A program made the position numbers and the translations under genes. From Apostichopus japonicus (lineage: Eukaryota; Echinodermata; Holothuroidea; Aspidochirotida; Stichopodidae), in assembly GCF_037975245.1 (NCBI RefSeq), contig NC_092562.1:26213054-26277053 (forward strand): 64,000 nt of DNA. The letters run 5' to 3'. Under the pieces are notes generated by a model that had not been told where the DNA came from, ran no database searches, and saw nothing but the letters and a program-made list of their open reading frames with translations. Positions 50,001-60,312 of the stretch are shown piece after piece (the first letter of the stretch is position 1; every line of letters begins with the position of its first letter).

Positions 50001-53000
50001 ACTCCTTCCTCTCTGAAGGTATCTTTTCTACACTCCTTCCTCTCTGAAGGTATGGTTTCTACTACTAGACACACCCTAAAATCCTAAAGATTGCCTACTT
50101 CTACTGTTCTAACTTCCCCAGTAAAACTCATTAAAATTCCAACCTCTAAACCCATGGCTGGACGAAACCCTCCTCTCACTTGACCCCCATGACCCCACCT
50201 GCCAGGCCTCAGTACACGCATGTAGCAGTACTCCAGCTATACCCTCAAGATAAGCCCCAAGTGGAATATATCTATACACCAATTCCCACACACAAAACTG
50301 GTTCACTTTTAAAGGTTAAAACTGTATACTGTAAGAGTCCCCTGCCCAGAGGCCTGCAAAGGGGTAACAAAAAATTGATTGTAAGATTGTACTTTACTTT
50401 ATTTGTTTTTAAGATTTTAAATAACTCCACCTGTCCACATAGATTATAATGTATGAATTATTCTTAGAAAACTGTTCAGCTGCTGAAAGTGCTTTTAACG
50501 AGATACAGTGAATGTCTGCATTCAAATAATGTGGTGAAGAATCTTGTTTTGTGTAATAACAGGTAAACAAAGTACGTTTCAGTTCCTTATCGTTTTCATA
50601 GGAATATCTATGTAATCCTATAACGTTACTGAAAGCTAAGGTAGCATATTTCGTTAGCTTCTCATCAGGGTCACACAATGGCTTACACGAGCAACTCTTC
50701 CAAACATGCAGGTAGATATCTGAGACCACATGGGAGAGGCTCTTCTATCTCCAGCCTTGGTCAAGAATAAGCCAAAGAGATTATTTTTATTACAAAAGTG
50801 ACTTCCAACAGTGCAAGCAAAGGTCATTTGATTTAATTTTGCTTCCTTTTTTGACCTTTCAGGTCCAATAACGTTTGTGTTCCTTTCCAGTGACGCTTAT
50901 CTAATTTATATGTGTGTGCGCTTACTTTTACGGTTTTATTGCCCTGATTCATGAATTTAAAAATATGAATCGTTTGGGAAGCAAGGAAACGTGTATACGT
51001 GGTTCATTATCTTCATAACAATTTAAGACGCTGAAAATTCAAACGTTTCTGTTTCCACACTTAACTAGAGATAGCCTACACGGCATTGAAGTTATGTATT
51101 GAATGAACCTCGTGGACAAGGTGTACCACTTTCCGGCGAACTCAATGAAAGCTAGAAAACACTTACCTTATCCTACGTGTGCGCTTACTTTTATGGTTTT
51201 ATTGCCCTGATTCATGATTTTAAAAATATGATCGTTTGGGAAGCAAGAAAAGCTGTCGCCAATCCCACATCGAGTTTGCGAGATTAATGATTACAGGTGC
51301 GTATCCAGGGGGGCGTTGGGGGCGCGCGCCCCCCGGGTAAGAAAAAGAGGAGAGAAAAAAAAGAGAAGAAAAAAGGAAAAAAGAGGGGGGAAAAGAGGAG
51401 GAGGAGAAGAAGGAAGGGGAAAAAAAAGAAGAAAGAGAGAAAAAGGAGAAAAGGATGGAGTTAAAGAAAAACGCCAAGACACCGGGAAGAGAAAGAGGAA
51501 CAGTGACATTATTACAACGCTGATCCCTATTATATACACAGGGTAGCCAGTGACGGATCAAGGATTTCGGAAGAGGCGTGTGCCGGCCTCACCCTACCCC
51601 TTACACCGACAACTCAATTTTTGACGTTTCCATTTTTCTTCTCTCACTCATGATCTATATATACTATATGTGGCCTATCATAACACGTGTGTGTGTAAAT
51701 ACGCCTTAAACAATTGTAGAACGGTGCTATGAAACCAACTGTGGCTGGTCTCGAACTCGACCGTGTCGTCGGGGAACATGACAAATTTTGGGAAGGGGGC
51801 GACCGCCCCCCCCCTTCAGCATATTTTTTTTTTATGATATCGCTAGTAATTTCAAAATAGAAAGTGCTTAGATGCAACTTACAAGGCCTGGGAAGTGTCA
51901 TTTCCAGCGATCTGGGAGGCATTTTCGGCCAAAATTTGCTTGTACGCTTCGCGCCAACAAATGGTCCTGGGTAGTGCCATTTCCAGCGATCTGGGAGGCA
52001 TTTTCGGCCAAAATTTTCTTATACGCTTCGCGCCAACTTATGGGGGCGCTACGCTTAGATAATTTGCCTACAGGCTTCGCGCTTTCCTTGGCAAATTCCT
52101 CGCTACGCGCCTGTTCGAATTTGTAAAGCAAACAGCAGATATCACATCATATCAGTGAGCATGAAAATGGCGTTCCAGGATGAACAGCCTCAAAATTGTC
52201 CGACTTGCCCGAAAAAAATAACCAACAATTTTCGCGCGCTCCGCGCGCGTCCAACATGTTAATGTCAATATCATATAAGCAAGCATCGGTTATTGCATCA
52301 CATGCCATCGTGTATAACCGTACAGTCCGTGAAAGTTGCTCAGTATACCGCGGGATGCTAATGTAAACAACGAAATGTGTTATGTAGATGGAGAAAATCA
52401 TGGAGGTCCAATTATGTTAAAACTCTCTTTTACATTAGTAATGGCGAGTTAGGGGCTGCAGCCACCAGGCCCGCCTCCTACGTCTATGTGTGTAGTGTTC
52501 GGTTTCGGAAATATCTGCTATATTTTCATTTCCTTCAACCAAGTTTTATAATAGCCGTTATAAGAGGTTTTAATATTTGTACACCAAGAAATTAACTGTA
52601 TCTGAATTTTTGAAAATTTCTGACCCACATTCTTCTACTCGTGCAATATTGACCGGTCTGTTAGGGGTTCAAGGAGGTTTTTCCAAGGGCGGCGGAACCG
52701 GGGGGGGGGCACAGGGGGCACGTGGAAAAAAAAACTGTTGGGAAATACTTGGTTCTCAGGCAAAAGTGTACATCTGGTTGGTCATTATCAAGCCCGAGAA
52801 GTGTCATTTCCGGTGATCTGGGTGGTATCAAAACCCAAAATTTTCTTGCGCGCCAACCGATGGTGGCGCTCCGCTTAGATAGTAATTCGCGCCCCCCGGG
52901 TTAGAAAATCCTGGATATGCCCCTGGATTATTGGTTAGGATCCAAGTATGCATATGATGTTAGCTGGGCAGTCAGGCTCATGTAAAGTATATTACGTCAT

Positions 53001-53843
53001 CCGCATGGATGCGAGCAAATATGTTTTTTTTTTCCAACAGTTATAACTTATAAAAAACAGTTTCCAAAGAAGAAACTGTAAGGCACGCAATGCATCTAAC
53101 GCAGCCCCCCCCCCCCCCACACCCCTTCAACTGAATACAACGCTGCCCTGTCCTCTTTCCGTATATCTAGATTTTGAAAGGAATTTGTGTATATAATAAT
53201 GCTCAATATATTATTACTATATTAACCCAAGCTGGATAATCTCCTCTAAGTAACTACTCAATTTTATCTTAAGAATAAACCAAGCACAACCATTTTCCCA
53301 ACACGTTTATACGTGAGTTATTATCTTCATGACAATTTAAGAGGCTGAAAATTCAAATGTTTCTGTTTCCATACTAAACTAGAGATAGCCTATACTATGC
53401 ATGGCATTGAATTTATGTATTAAAGGTGCCTCGTGAACAAGGTGAACTACTTTCCAGCCAACTCAATGAAAGCTAGAAGCCACTACCCTTATACTACGTA
53501 TATGAAGTATATAATGTAAAGGAGGTGAAGCATTCTCACTTTTTTCAGCGACTTACGTAAAGTTTTCTGCTCTCTCCAAATTCCCACCTTCGTATTGGTC
53601 TTTCACAGAATCAAACATTTTCACAGCTTTCTGAAACTGACTCACAAAAGCCTTCATCCTGGGAAATTTGACGAAAGTCTCCGGATTTTGGAATACACGA
53701 TTAAAGTAAATTGAGGTATATGGCTCGTGCCAGACCATAGCACCCTCCATATGTGTTACACATTTTTCGAAAGCGGTTGATAAACTCCTTGGGCAAGACC
53801 ACAGAAAAATTCGATTCAACGGTATCTCACTTTGGTGCGCCAT
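44003..53843 (-). CDS. Sulfotransferase-like P-loop protein, tandem copy C (three exons)
   Basis: Exon 1 is 53557-53843, exon 2 45442-45553 and exon 3 44003-44536, giving 310 codons. Exon 1 carries FLWSCPRSLSTAFEK and MVWHEPYTSIYF. Exon 3 carries RHPNRTSLSGRKLL and ends KPE followed by a stop that overlaps AATAAA. Both sulfonate-donor-binding motifs are present, so this is probably a working enzyme. Intron 2 is 905 bp like the paralogs. Intron 1 has grown to 8003 bp because of inserted elements (45632-48473, 49862-50437, 51294-52925). The upstream 570 bp resembles that of copy A, including a U2-headed repeat about 330 bp before the ATG. Substrate and cell location cannot be told from the sequence; no signal peptide or membrane segment is visible. 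Confidence 0.85.
45632..48473. mobile_element. 2.84-kb LTR-like insertion (TG...CA ends) in intron 1 of copy C
   Basis: Ends are TGTAGCACCCC and AGTGCTACA, flanked by GTAA on both sides (45628-45631 and 48474-48477). The paralogous empty site in copy B near 38128 reads TTTCGCAAGTTAACATT. TG...CA ends and a 4-bp duplication fit an LTR retrotransposon derivative. No gag, protease or polymerase frame is visible and no long terminal direct repeats were found, so it may be a large solo LTR or an internally rearranged element. Two direct ~70-bp copies starting CCAAGACACTCCAAGCTGCC lie at 46107 and 47886. Confidence 0.75.
46374..46531 (+). repeat. Four tandem copies of a 44-bp unit
   Basis: The unit CCTGTGATGGCTACATGCAC, ACA(G/A)ACTGTATTTATT and ATGTTGTT repeats with period 44 from 46374. 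It is internal to the LTR-like insertion. Confidence 0.9.
48906..49039. mobile_element. Remnant of the same tyrosine-recombinase insertion in copy C
   Basis: After CATCCTTGGA the sequence follows the left end of the 38562-40367 insertion (CCCGATACTCATAG, CTGTTCATGTTCCACAACCG, then GCGCTGTGTTCGCAACACGG). It then jumps at ATTACTGCG to intron sequence AGAGTAAATTCAATATTCAA. So a deletion removed most of the element and some right flank. Its presence in B and C but not A shows the insertion came before the B-C duplication. Confidence 0.75.
49862..50437. mobile_element. Putative solo LTR (576 bp) in intron 1 of copy C
   Basis: Ends are TGTTCTCGAGG and CCTGTCCA, flanked by CATAG on both sides (49857-49861 and 50438-50442). 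Paralogous introns A (near 29696) and B (near 41333) have the uninterrupted site TTGCATAGAT/AATA. Length, TG...CA ends and the 5-bp duplication fit a solo LTR. Four tandem 31-bp units lie inside (49941-50063). Confidence 0.8.
49941..50063 (+). repeat. Four tandem copies of a 31-bp unit
   Basis: The unit TCCTTCCTCTCTGAAGGTAT then CTTTTCTACAC repeats with period 31 from 49941, inside the putative solo LTR. Confidence 0.85.
51294..52925. mobile_element. hAT-like element with 5-bp target duplication in intron 1 of copy C
   Basis: Ends CAGGTGCGTATCCAGG and CCTGGATATGCCCCTG are flanked by GATTA (51289-51293 and 52926-52930). The termini match the family at 10020-11335. It contains a purine-rich stretch (51338-51450), three copies of the shared module (51884-51959, 51962-52060, 52789-52883) and a fragment like the element at 12498-12870. 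No transposase frame is recognised; long frames here come from purine/pyrimidine bias. Confidence 0.75.
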
Positions 53844-54448
53844 ATCTGTATCTAGTGTAGCCTTCGGTACCACAAAGAACTATGCGTAAACTCTTGCTCT
53901 GACCGTTGTTACAGTAGTTATAGCATGGTGTCGACTCCAGTGCCATCATATAGTATGCATATACTGCTGTAATTTTCTTCAGAACAGCTGACATGAACAA
54001 CACAAAATTTCACACAGTATTTGACAAAGCTATTATATGCCGGTTCTGACGTGTCATCGTTGAAGTCCTTTATTACTTTTGTTTTCATTGAAAAAGGTAG
54101 GACTCGTACGGTTCACTGGGCATCTGTACCAGAGTATGATTTTGCCATGGTGTAGTTTTATTACAACAGTATAATGTATTTCTCGGCCTTTTGGCTAAGA
54201 TGATGTGTAGCATTATGTTCCCCTTATACACATCCGGCGATGATGTTTCGATGGAAGGGGACTGGGTTCAGAGCGGATCAGACGGTTCGTTGTTTTTTTT
54301 TTTTTGTTCCTAGGTTCTTTCCTGGGTGACTTTTCTTAAAATGTGTTTTTTTCTAGTTCACTGTAGCTTGATTTTGTAAAGATTTGGGATACATATTGGG
54401 GTAGACAGGGTGGGTGTCCTTTGCTGTCTTTTGTTTTCAGCTCTTAAA

Positions 54449-55317
54449 TCATGGGCGTCAACAGGTGGGGGACGGGGGGGACATGTCCCCCCCACTTTCA
54501 AAAGTGGAGGGGATATCATATCATTTGTCCCACCCACTTTTCAGAGTAGTTATTAAAAAAAATCACATGCATATGCGCGATTTTCTATTTAAGGTCAAGA
54601 AATCTGGACTCCCTGGGCCCCTGCTATCTATCACTTGCACCGTCATTTATCTCCCATTCTCCCAATATCCTAAATCTGCCCATTTAATTCGTTCGGGGGG
54701 GGGGGGGGAGACCATTCGAAAGTGTATTGAATCTTGCACACATGTTGTTTGTATGGGTTCCAAGGGATTAGGTAAGCCTGTGATGAGTTACTATGTTCAT
54801 ATCACTACCTCCAGTCCCTTGGACTGGACGGACGAATAGGGGTGTAGGGGTTAAGTAATTAAGGCTACATGTATTCGCCGGATATGGTAGATCTTTATTG
54901 TTGAGTGCCGGCTAGGCGCTACACATGCTCTGCGCGCGGTGCCTTTTTTTGATTATTATTATTAAAGTACCTGGGCACATAACAACTGACGTCTCGCACC
55001 TACATGCATGTATTATATATACCACTCCACTCATCCCGGAGGTGACGGCGCCACTTTTTCAATATTTCGTTTGAGATGGATGCTGTGTAATTCGTCTCCC
55101 TTGGTGTCAGAACGGCATCTTTCTACCAGTACTTTCTGTCGGAATTTAGTTTTGTGAGACAAAATTTCTCCTCACAGATCTGGTTCTGATGTAACTAAAA
55201 ACGACTCAGGAAGGCCGTCTCCTGCGATCTAGGGGGTCTTATGTACCCAAAATTTTCTGGTACGCTACGCGCCAACCAATGGTGGCGCTCCGCTTAGATA
55301 GTATAGTGTCCCCCCCA
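54449..55317. mobile_element. hAT-like insertion remnant in the U2-headed repeat
   Basis: The body of the U2-headed repeat breaks after CTTAAAT and resumes at CCTCAATTAAT; the matching body in copy 1 has only about 80 bp here. The left edge reads CATGGGCGTCAACAGG, then G-runs and GACATGTCCCCCCCACTTTC, a hAT-like subterminal pattern. A shared ~100-bp module lies at 55210-55302. No matching right terminus was found, so this is a truncated or compound insertion. Confidence 0.55.
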
Positions 55318-55535
55318 CTCCCCCCACTCCTCAATTAATCAATTATTTTTCCATATTTTCTATTCGTTGTGATTTAAGACCTCTTCTTATGTTATGTAAT
55401 GTCAGTATTTATATTCTCGCTCTTATAGACTAACCTGATCTCATTGTAGTTCTTCATTATTACGATTGATTGATTGAAATATAATAGAATATGCTATATT
55501 ACATCAAACAAAATATCGTAATAGCTCGCCTTAGG

Positions 55536-56833
55536 CAGTGGCGTCACCAGACTTTTCAGTCTGGGGGGGGGGGGGGCACCAGCATTTGATGGGGGGGCAC
55601 TTAGGTGGATACGGATCAACGTCCTGGGGAGGGGTCTAAGGGGAGGGGGTGCCCCTCCAGGCGCGGCGGAACGGGAAAATTATTGGGGGGGGGGGACTAA
55701 TGTGTAGAGACTATCTAAGCGGAGCGCCACCATCGGTTGGCGCGGAGCGTACAAGAAAATTTTGGGTTTTTCAAACCCCCAGATGGCCGGAAACGGCACT
55801 TCCCGAGTGTTTTATGCTGCGAATACCTAGCCCTAAAATATGGGTCTCAAGCCTGCAATTTCTCAGATTGCAAGCCCCCAAGCCCCCCCGGTTCCGCCGC
55901 CACTGCCCCGCCTCCCCTTTGGAAAATTTTCGCATACGGAGGATGGGCTAGATGCAAAATGCTGCCACATTTGATGCTAAATTCGATCTGAAGATATCTC
56001 CAGAAATTGCTCTTTTTGAGGTAATGATTTTAACAAGGCGCAGAATTTTGCGGAGGATATGAACCACATGCTGTCGATATTATGCCTAACCCTATCAATA
56101 GAAGCTACATTTGTTGAATTAATGTGTGCATGATCCCGACTCCTTTCTTGACCTTCTCGTTTTCGCCCATTATCTATTAAGATGTAACAGGTTCCATCAT
56201 CGTTATTGGCTCCTATCAGGGATCTCACCATGCAATCCAAAGTTTGATCACACAGCGAGTATGGCTCAGTGTGAACATTCGCCATTTGTTCCTACAAGCA
56301 TCTGACCTCAAATGACCTCTGCACCCCTTACACAACAGGGTTAATATATGGGTCCACAAATATAGGCAAGTATGGTGCCTGCGGACCCTCACATTCTCAC
56401 ATTTCGTCAGCTCCTAACCTGTCAACCTCAGACCAAGGCAACATATTGCAGTACCCTCCCTTCTCACAGTCATGTAGCTCGCGAAGCGGACTTGTATATC
56501 CGCTGGTATGGCGTGAGCACTGACACATTCAATGTAAATATCGACACCTGTTGTGATGGCGCGGGTTACGACTTCGATACCCGACGTTCAAGGATAAACT
56601 TGTTAATTTTTTCGCAGCTCATTTGAAGAAAATACGAATTACTGTGCTTCTTTGTCCTTATGAAATACCAACTCAGATGATGGGAGTTGAATATAACAAA
56701 ATATATATATATATTTTTACCAACCCAAATCTCAGATGGGGGGGGGCACCCGGGGGGCACTAGGTTTTCCAGGGGGGGGGGGGGCACGTGCCCCCCTGGC
56801 CCCCCCCCCCCCCCCCCCTTGGCGACGCCACTG
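55536..56833. mobile_element. hAT-like element with perfect 8-bp target duplication
   Basis: Ends are CAGTGGCGTCACCAG and the complement GGCGACGCCACTG. GCCTTAGG is duplicated exactly at 55528-55535 and 56834-56841. The paralogous empty site near 20753 reads CACCTTCGGTCACCA. A smaller unit bounded by GGCGGAAC and GTTCCGCC (about 55661-55906), with a shared module at 55709-55808, appears nested inside. A minus-strand frame of 102 codons (55977-56285) has no recognisable domain. Confidence 0.85.
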
Positions 56834-57751
56834 GCCTTAGGTCACCATATATCCACCCCACCTAACCCAGAACGAGATGTGATTCGGCTGTCTTTTCCCA
56901 CTGAATTTTTGAGTTGATTTTGATAAAAAACAAAACAAATAATGAAGTTAAAAGTTATTCTTTTTTAATGGAAGTTTCAGTTCACGTCTCGCAAATGATT
57001 AATACGAACCAGTGTGTCAATCAAAGTGTCATGGCGACCGAATAGAAGAACAAACTGTACTTCATAACCATATTTCTTTTATTAAAAAGTATAGAATTAT
57101 GGTTTCACTATTTTCATAGCCTAAGTTACTAATATTGTAGACACAAATGGCTTTGTGTAAATAGATACTATGGGGGTGTCCAAACATATAGGCCTACACG
57201 CATTTTGTTGAAGTCAAATTATAAAAAATATTATTTTCCTACGAACGTTTGATAATTAAATTGTTGATTAAACACAAAAACCATCTCTACATAGATACAA
57301 AGTGGTTTGTATGCATACATTTGATTGGTTCAAACTTTATTTCTAGGGAATAAAATATATTTCAGTAACGGACATAATCATGTTTTCCAAATACGTGAAA
57401 ATAAAATCAGGGTACATATTAAAAATAGGATATAAAGGCGTTCAAGCAAATTTTCCATGATGTCAACTTGTGTTGTCAACTCGGTTCCATGGCAACAACC
57501 ATTGGCGTCAGCGAGCATGGATATTGCTCTACCGTGTGACTGTGCAGAAATTCTTCCCAACCCCACTGTATTCTATGGGCGAGGACTAACTCTACACTTG
57601 TGTCAACTCGCCCCGGTCGCATACAGGAGTGATAACGCAGTTGTGTAGTTTTGTCTTTCAACGTCAACAATGCGTATGGCGCGGTCGATCTACATCAGAT
57701 CAAGGGGTTGCGACAAATACAAATTTAAATCGGTATTTCAATTGAAATGAA

Positions 57752-57764
57752 TATATATATATAT

Positions 57765-57813
<49 letters not shown>

Positions 57814-57976
57814 CGCATAGCATATATATATATAGCGCATAGCAACTTTCATCCCCAAAATTGTTTGCGCGCTTCGTGATATAAATATATATATATATAT
57901 ATTTATATATGCAAAATGTCCCCCTAACATTTGAAGGGATTTGAGGGGGGCAAACAATTTTGGAGATGAAAGTTGC
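57752..57976. repeat. (TA)n tract and an adjoining inverted repeat
   Basis: TA runs at 57752-57812 and 57885-57909 flank the left arm GCAACTTTCATCCCCAAAAT (57842 onward). The right arm is at 57951-57976 (CAAACAATTTTGGAGATGAA then AGTTGC). A direct repeat of AATGTCCCCCTAACATTTGA occurs at 57915 and 57999. This looks like nested non-autonomous element ends. Confidence 0.75.
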
Positions 57977-58235
57977 TACGCGCCTGCACCCAAGCAAATG
58001 TCCCCCTAACATTTGAATTAAATCGCCACCCCTGTGTAGTGGTACTAACAGAAATCAGAGTGCGACTTTTGACCGTTATTAAACTCGTGGCAAAAGCGGT
58101 GAAATGCATTATGGGAGCTCCAACCATTACTTTCGGTTATTCTGTGACGTTTTTTGGTGATATTAAGTTACAATGTGACACGGTTAGACACGCGCGTAGC
58201 GAGGAATTTGCCAAGGGAGGGGCGAAGCTTGTAGG

Positions 58236-58342
58236 CCAACTTTCTAAGCGTGCGCAACCATGGGTTGGCGCGAAGCGTAAGAGAAAATTTTTGCCGAAAA
58301 TGCCTCCCAGATCGCTGGAAATGGCACTTCCCAGGCCTTGTT
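58236..58342 (+). repeat. Shared ~100-bp module, 58.2 kb copy
   Basis: CTAAGCGTGCGCAACCATGG, then GTTGGCGCGAAGCGTAAG and GAAATGGCACTTCCC match the module. It is preceded by GCGAGGAATTTGCCAAGG, which pairs with inverted text near 52.09 kb, so the two elements belong to one family. Confidence 0.75.
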
Positions 58343-58479
58343 AGTTGCATCTAAGCATTTCCTATTTTGAAATTAACAGCAATATCATTAAAAAAATATA
58401 TATCTGCTCAAGGGGGGGGGGGGCGGGCGGTCGCCCCCTTCGTCCCCCATTTGGCCACGCGCCTGCGGTTTGAAATCTT

Positions 58480-60281
58480 GTAGGAAACAGGCCAAATGGA
58501 AACCCAGTGAACCCATATCGATGTGGATCATATTTATGATTTTACGTACTTACACTCATACACAAGAGATGTACAGACATGATAATAGCATGAGTGACAA
58601 ATTGCTATACTGTCACAGGTCACAGAAACGACCACGAAGATGCATGCAGCATTTGTTGGATGCAGTTTTAGCCACCGCCAAATATGATTTGGAAAATACT
58701 CTCAAGCATTATTTTCTATTTATAGCCACAGAAAAAATAATTATGCCACCAAACATTGGGGGAAATTAGATACTTTAGACATGTCTACCCGCCCCTCCCC
58801 CTCCCCCATGATCGCCGCCCATGCCACTATATATTCTAACTATACTGTCTTTAGTTTCTTTAGAGCAGGTATGACAAAGTTCAGATGTGTCGGTTCTGAC
58901 GTGTCAATCGTTGAAGTTGTTTATAACTTTGTTGCGATTTCCGAGGAAGGTTCTAGTTTCAAGACTTAGAAGTATTTTATCCTATAGCCTACATTAGCCA
59001 ATCAGGCTGCATAGTGCGTGAAGCAGTGAAGAGCATTTCCTTTGTCCGACTGCAAGTCTGTATATCACGATCAATTTCTCTAAATTCCCAAAGAAGAAAA
59101 CGGTCCATTCATCAAGTCGTCGATTTTACGATAAAAATGTAAGGTATTGTCGTTATCTAATCCCCTCCTTATTACCACAATATCAATAGACTGCTAGATC
59201 TTACGAGTAATTAAACTTGAAAAGATATCGAAAATAGGAATTGCTACCAACTTGTCAAAACGCCGAAAATCGGAAAATTACCAATATTGGTGGTGCATGA
59301 ACTAACCGTGACAACGAATTAGGATTAAAGTTCTTCTTATGTTCCAATGTTTTCGCAAATTTACACCCGACCTTTGAAATCATGTGCACGCCACCAACAG
59401 CACCTGATCATATGACAAAGTTTAACGTACTTAAATCATCTTAAGGGTGGCGTCACCAAAGAATGTTTTGGGAAGACCGAGGTGAGGAGTTCCGGGGAGG
59501 GGGGGGGGGGTGGGATGTAGGTCGAGATTATATGATAGAAGTTTATAAGTTCCATATATATTCCATATAGGGAATTGGTTTGACGATTATCAAGGAAAAC
59601 ATATGAAAACAAATTCCAGTGCGGTAGTCGTTGTTGGGGAGGGGCAGGTGAAGAAGCAGTTTCTTATGAAACTGTCTAACCCCTTAACACCCACTCTACG
59701 TCACCCAACCCTGAAGTACAAAACCCCACACACTACTTTCCCTACCCATTACCTCGTATATGTGATCTTGATATCAGCGGGAACAGGGTCATGTGTGAAT
59801 ATGTTATTATTATCAGACACGTACATGCGTGAGAACATACATCGATAAACATTTTAATAACAGTATTAAACCGACACTTTGCACTGTGTATACAGACTCA
59901 CCCTTGACCTACCCCAAGAGCAAAGGAGGTGGAGTATAAACTGAAACATTCTGTGTAATATATGTGAGAGAAAAACAAATTGTATTTCTTTTAACCCATG
60001 CTTGTATCATGCTTAGAACCATTCATCAACTGGCCTTTTGTTATGTCATACGTAATAAATGTGAGCACGTCTTCCTGGTGTGAAGAAATTTGGCAAGTCA
60101 TTCTAGGCTGATTAATAGTGTGTTTAGTGCTTGCTACGATCCTGTGATCTTATCTGTGATACCGCATAGTATCAAATCCCTGCTTGGACTTGTGAATCGA
60201 ACCCACCACATGCTTTTTTTTTAATTCGTAAGAAAATGGGGGAAATGGAAAACAAGAATGGAAACGGATGAAAGCCCTCCC

Positions 60282-60312
<31 letters not shown>

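Larger units (their letters stand above)
25260..54170 (-). repeat. Tandem segmental duplication carrying the sulfotransferase-like genes
   Basis: Long near-identical stretches recur in order. Intergenic sequence around 25.26-26.2 kb matches 35.35-36.4 and 42.85-43.9 kb. Intron 1 sequence around 28.5-31.2 kb matches 33.2-34.5, 40.4-42.1 and 48.9-53.5 kb. Exon 1 occurs at 31.3, 34.6, 42.2 and 53.6 kb. The units are A, a hollow copy, B and C, all in the same orientation. Upstream flanks form two types: A and C share one (31615-32270 with 53874-54445), while B and the hollow copy share another (42411-44002 with 34900-36478). This fits repeated unequal crossing-over. Most of the non-coding bases between 25.3 and 54.2 kb are accounted for by this duplication plus the insertions listed separately. 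Confidence 0.85.
54171..57485 (+). mobile_element. U2-headed dispersed repeat, copy 3, broken by later insertions
   Basis: The head TTTCTCGGCCTTTTGGCTAA is at 54179 and the body follows as in copies 1 and 2. The body is interrupted at 54449-55317 and at 55536-56833. Resumed segments (55318-55535 and 56842-57485) align with 20540-20760 and 20760-21390. It lies about 330 bp upstream of copy C's ATG, as copy 2 does for copy A. Confidence 0.75.

Noticed and set aside
51220-51561. Three overlapping ~80-110-codon frames rich in K/R/G or S/F/P
   Set aside because: They come from a purine-rich tract inside a hAT-like element and carry no domain.
55649-55991. Two overlapping frames of 84-100 codons
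   Set aside because: They translate the shared module and proline-rich C-runs of nested hAT sequence.
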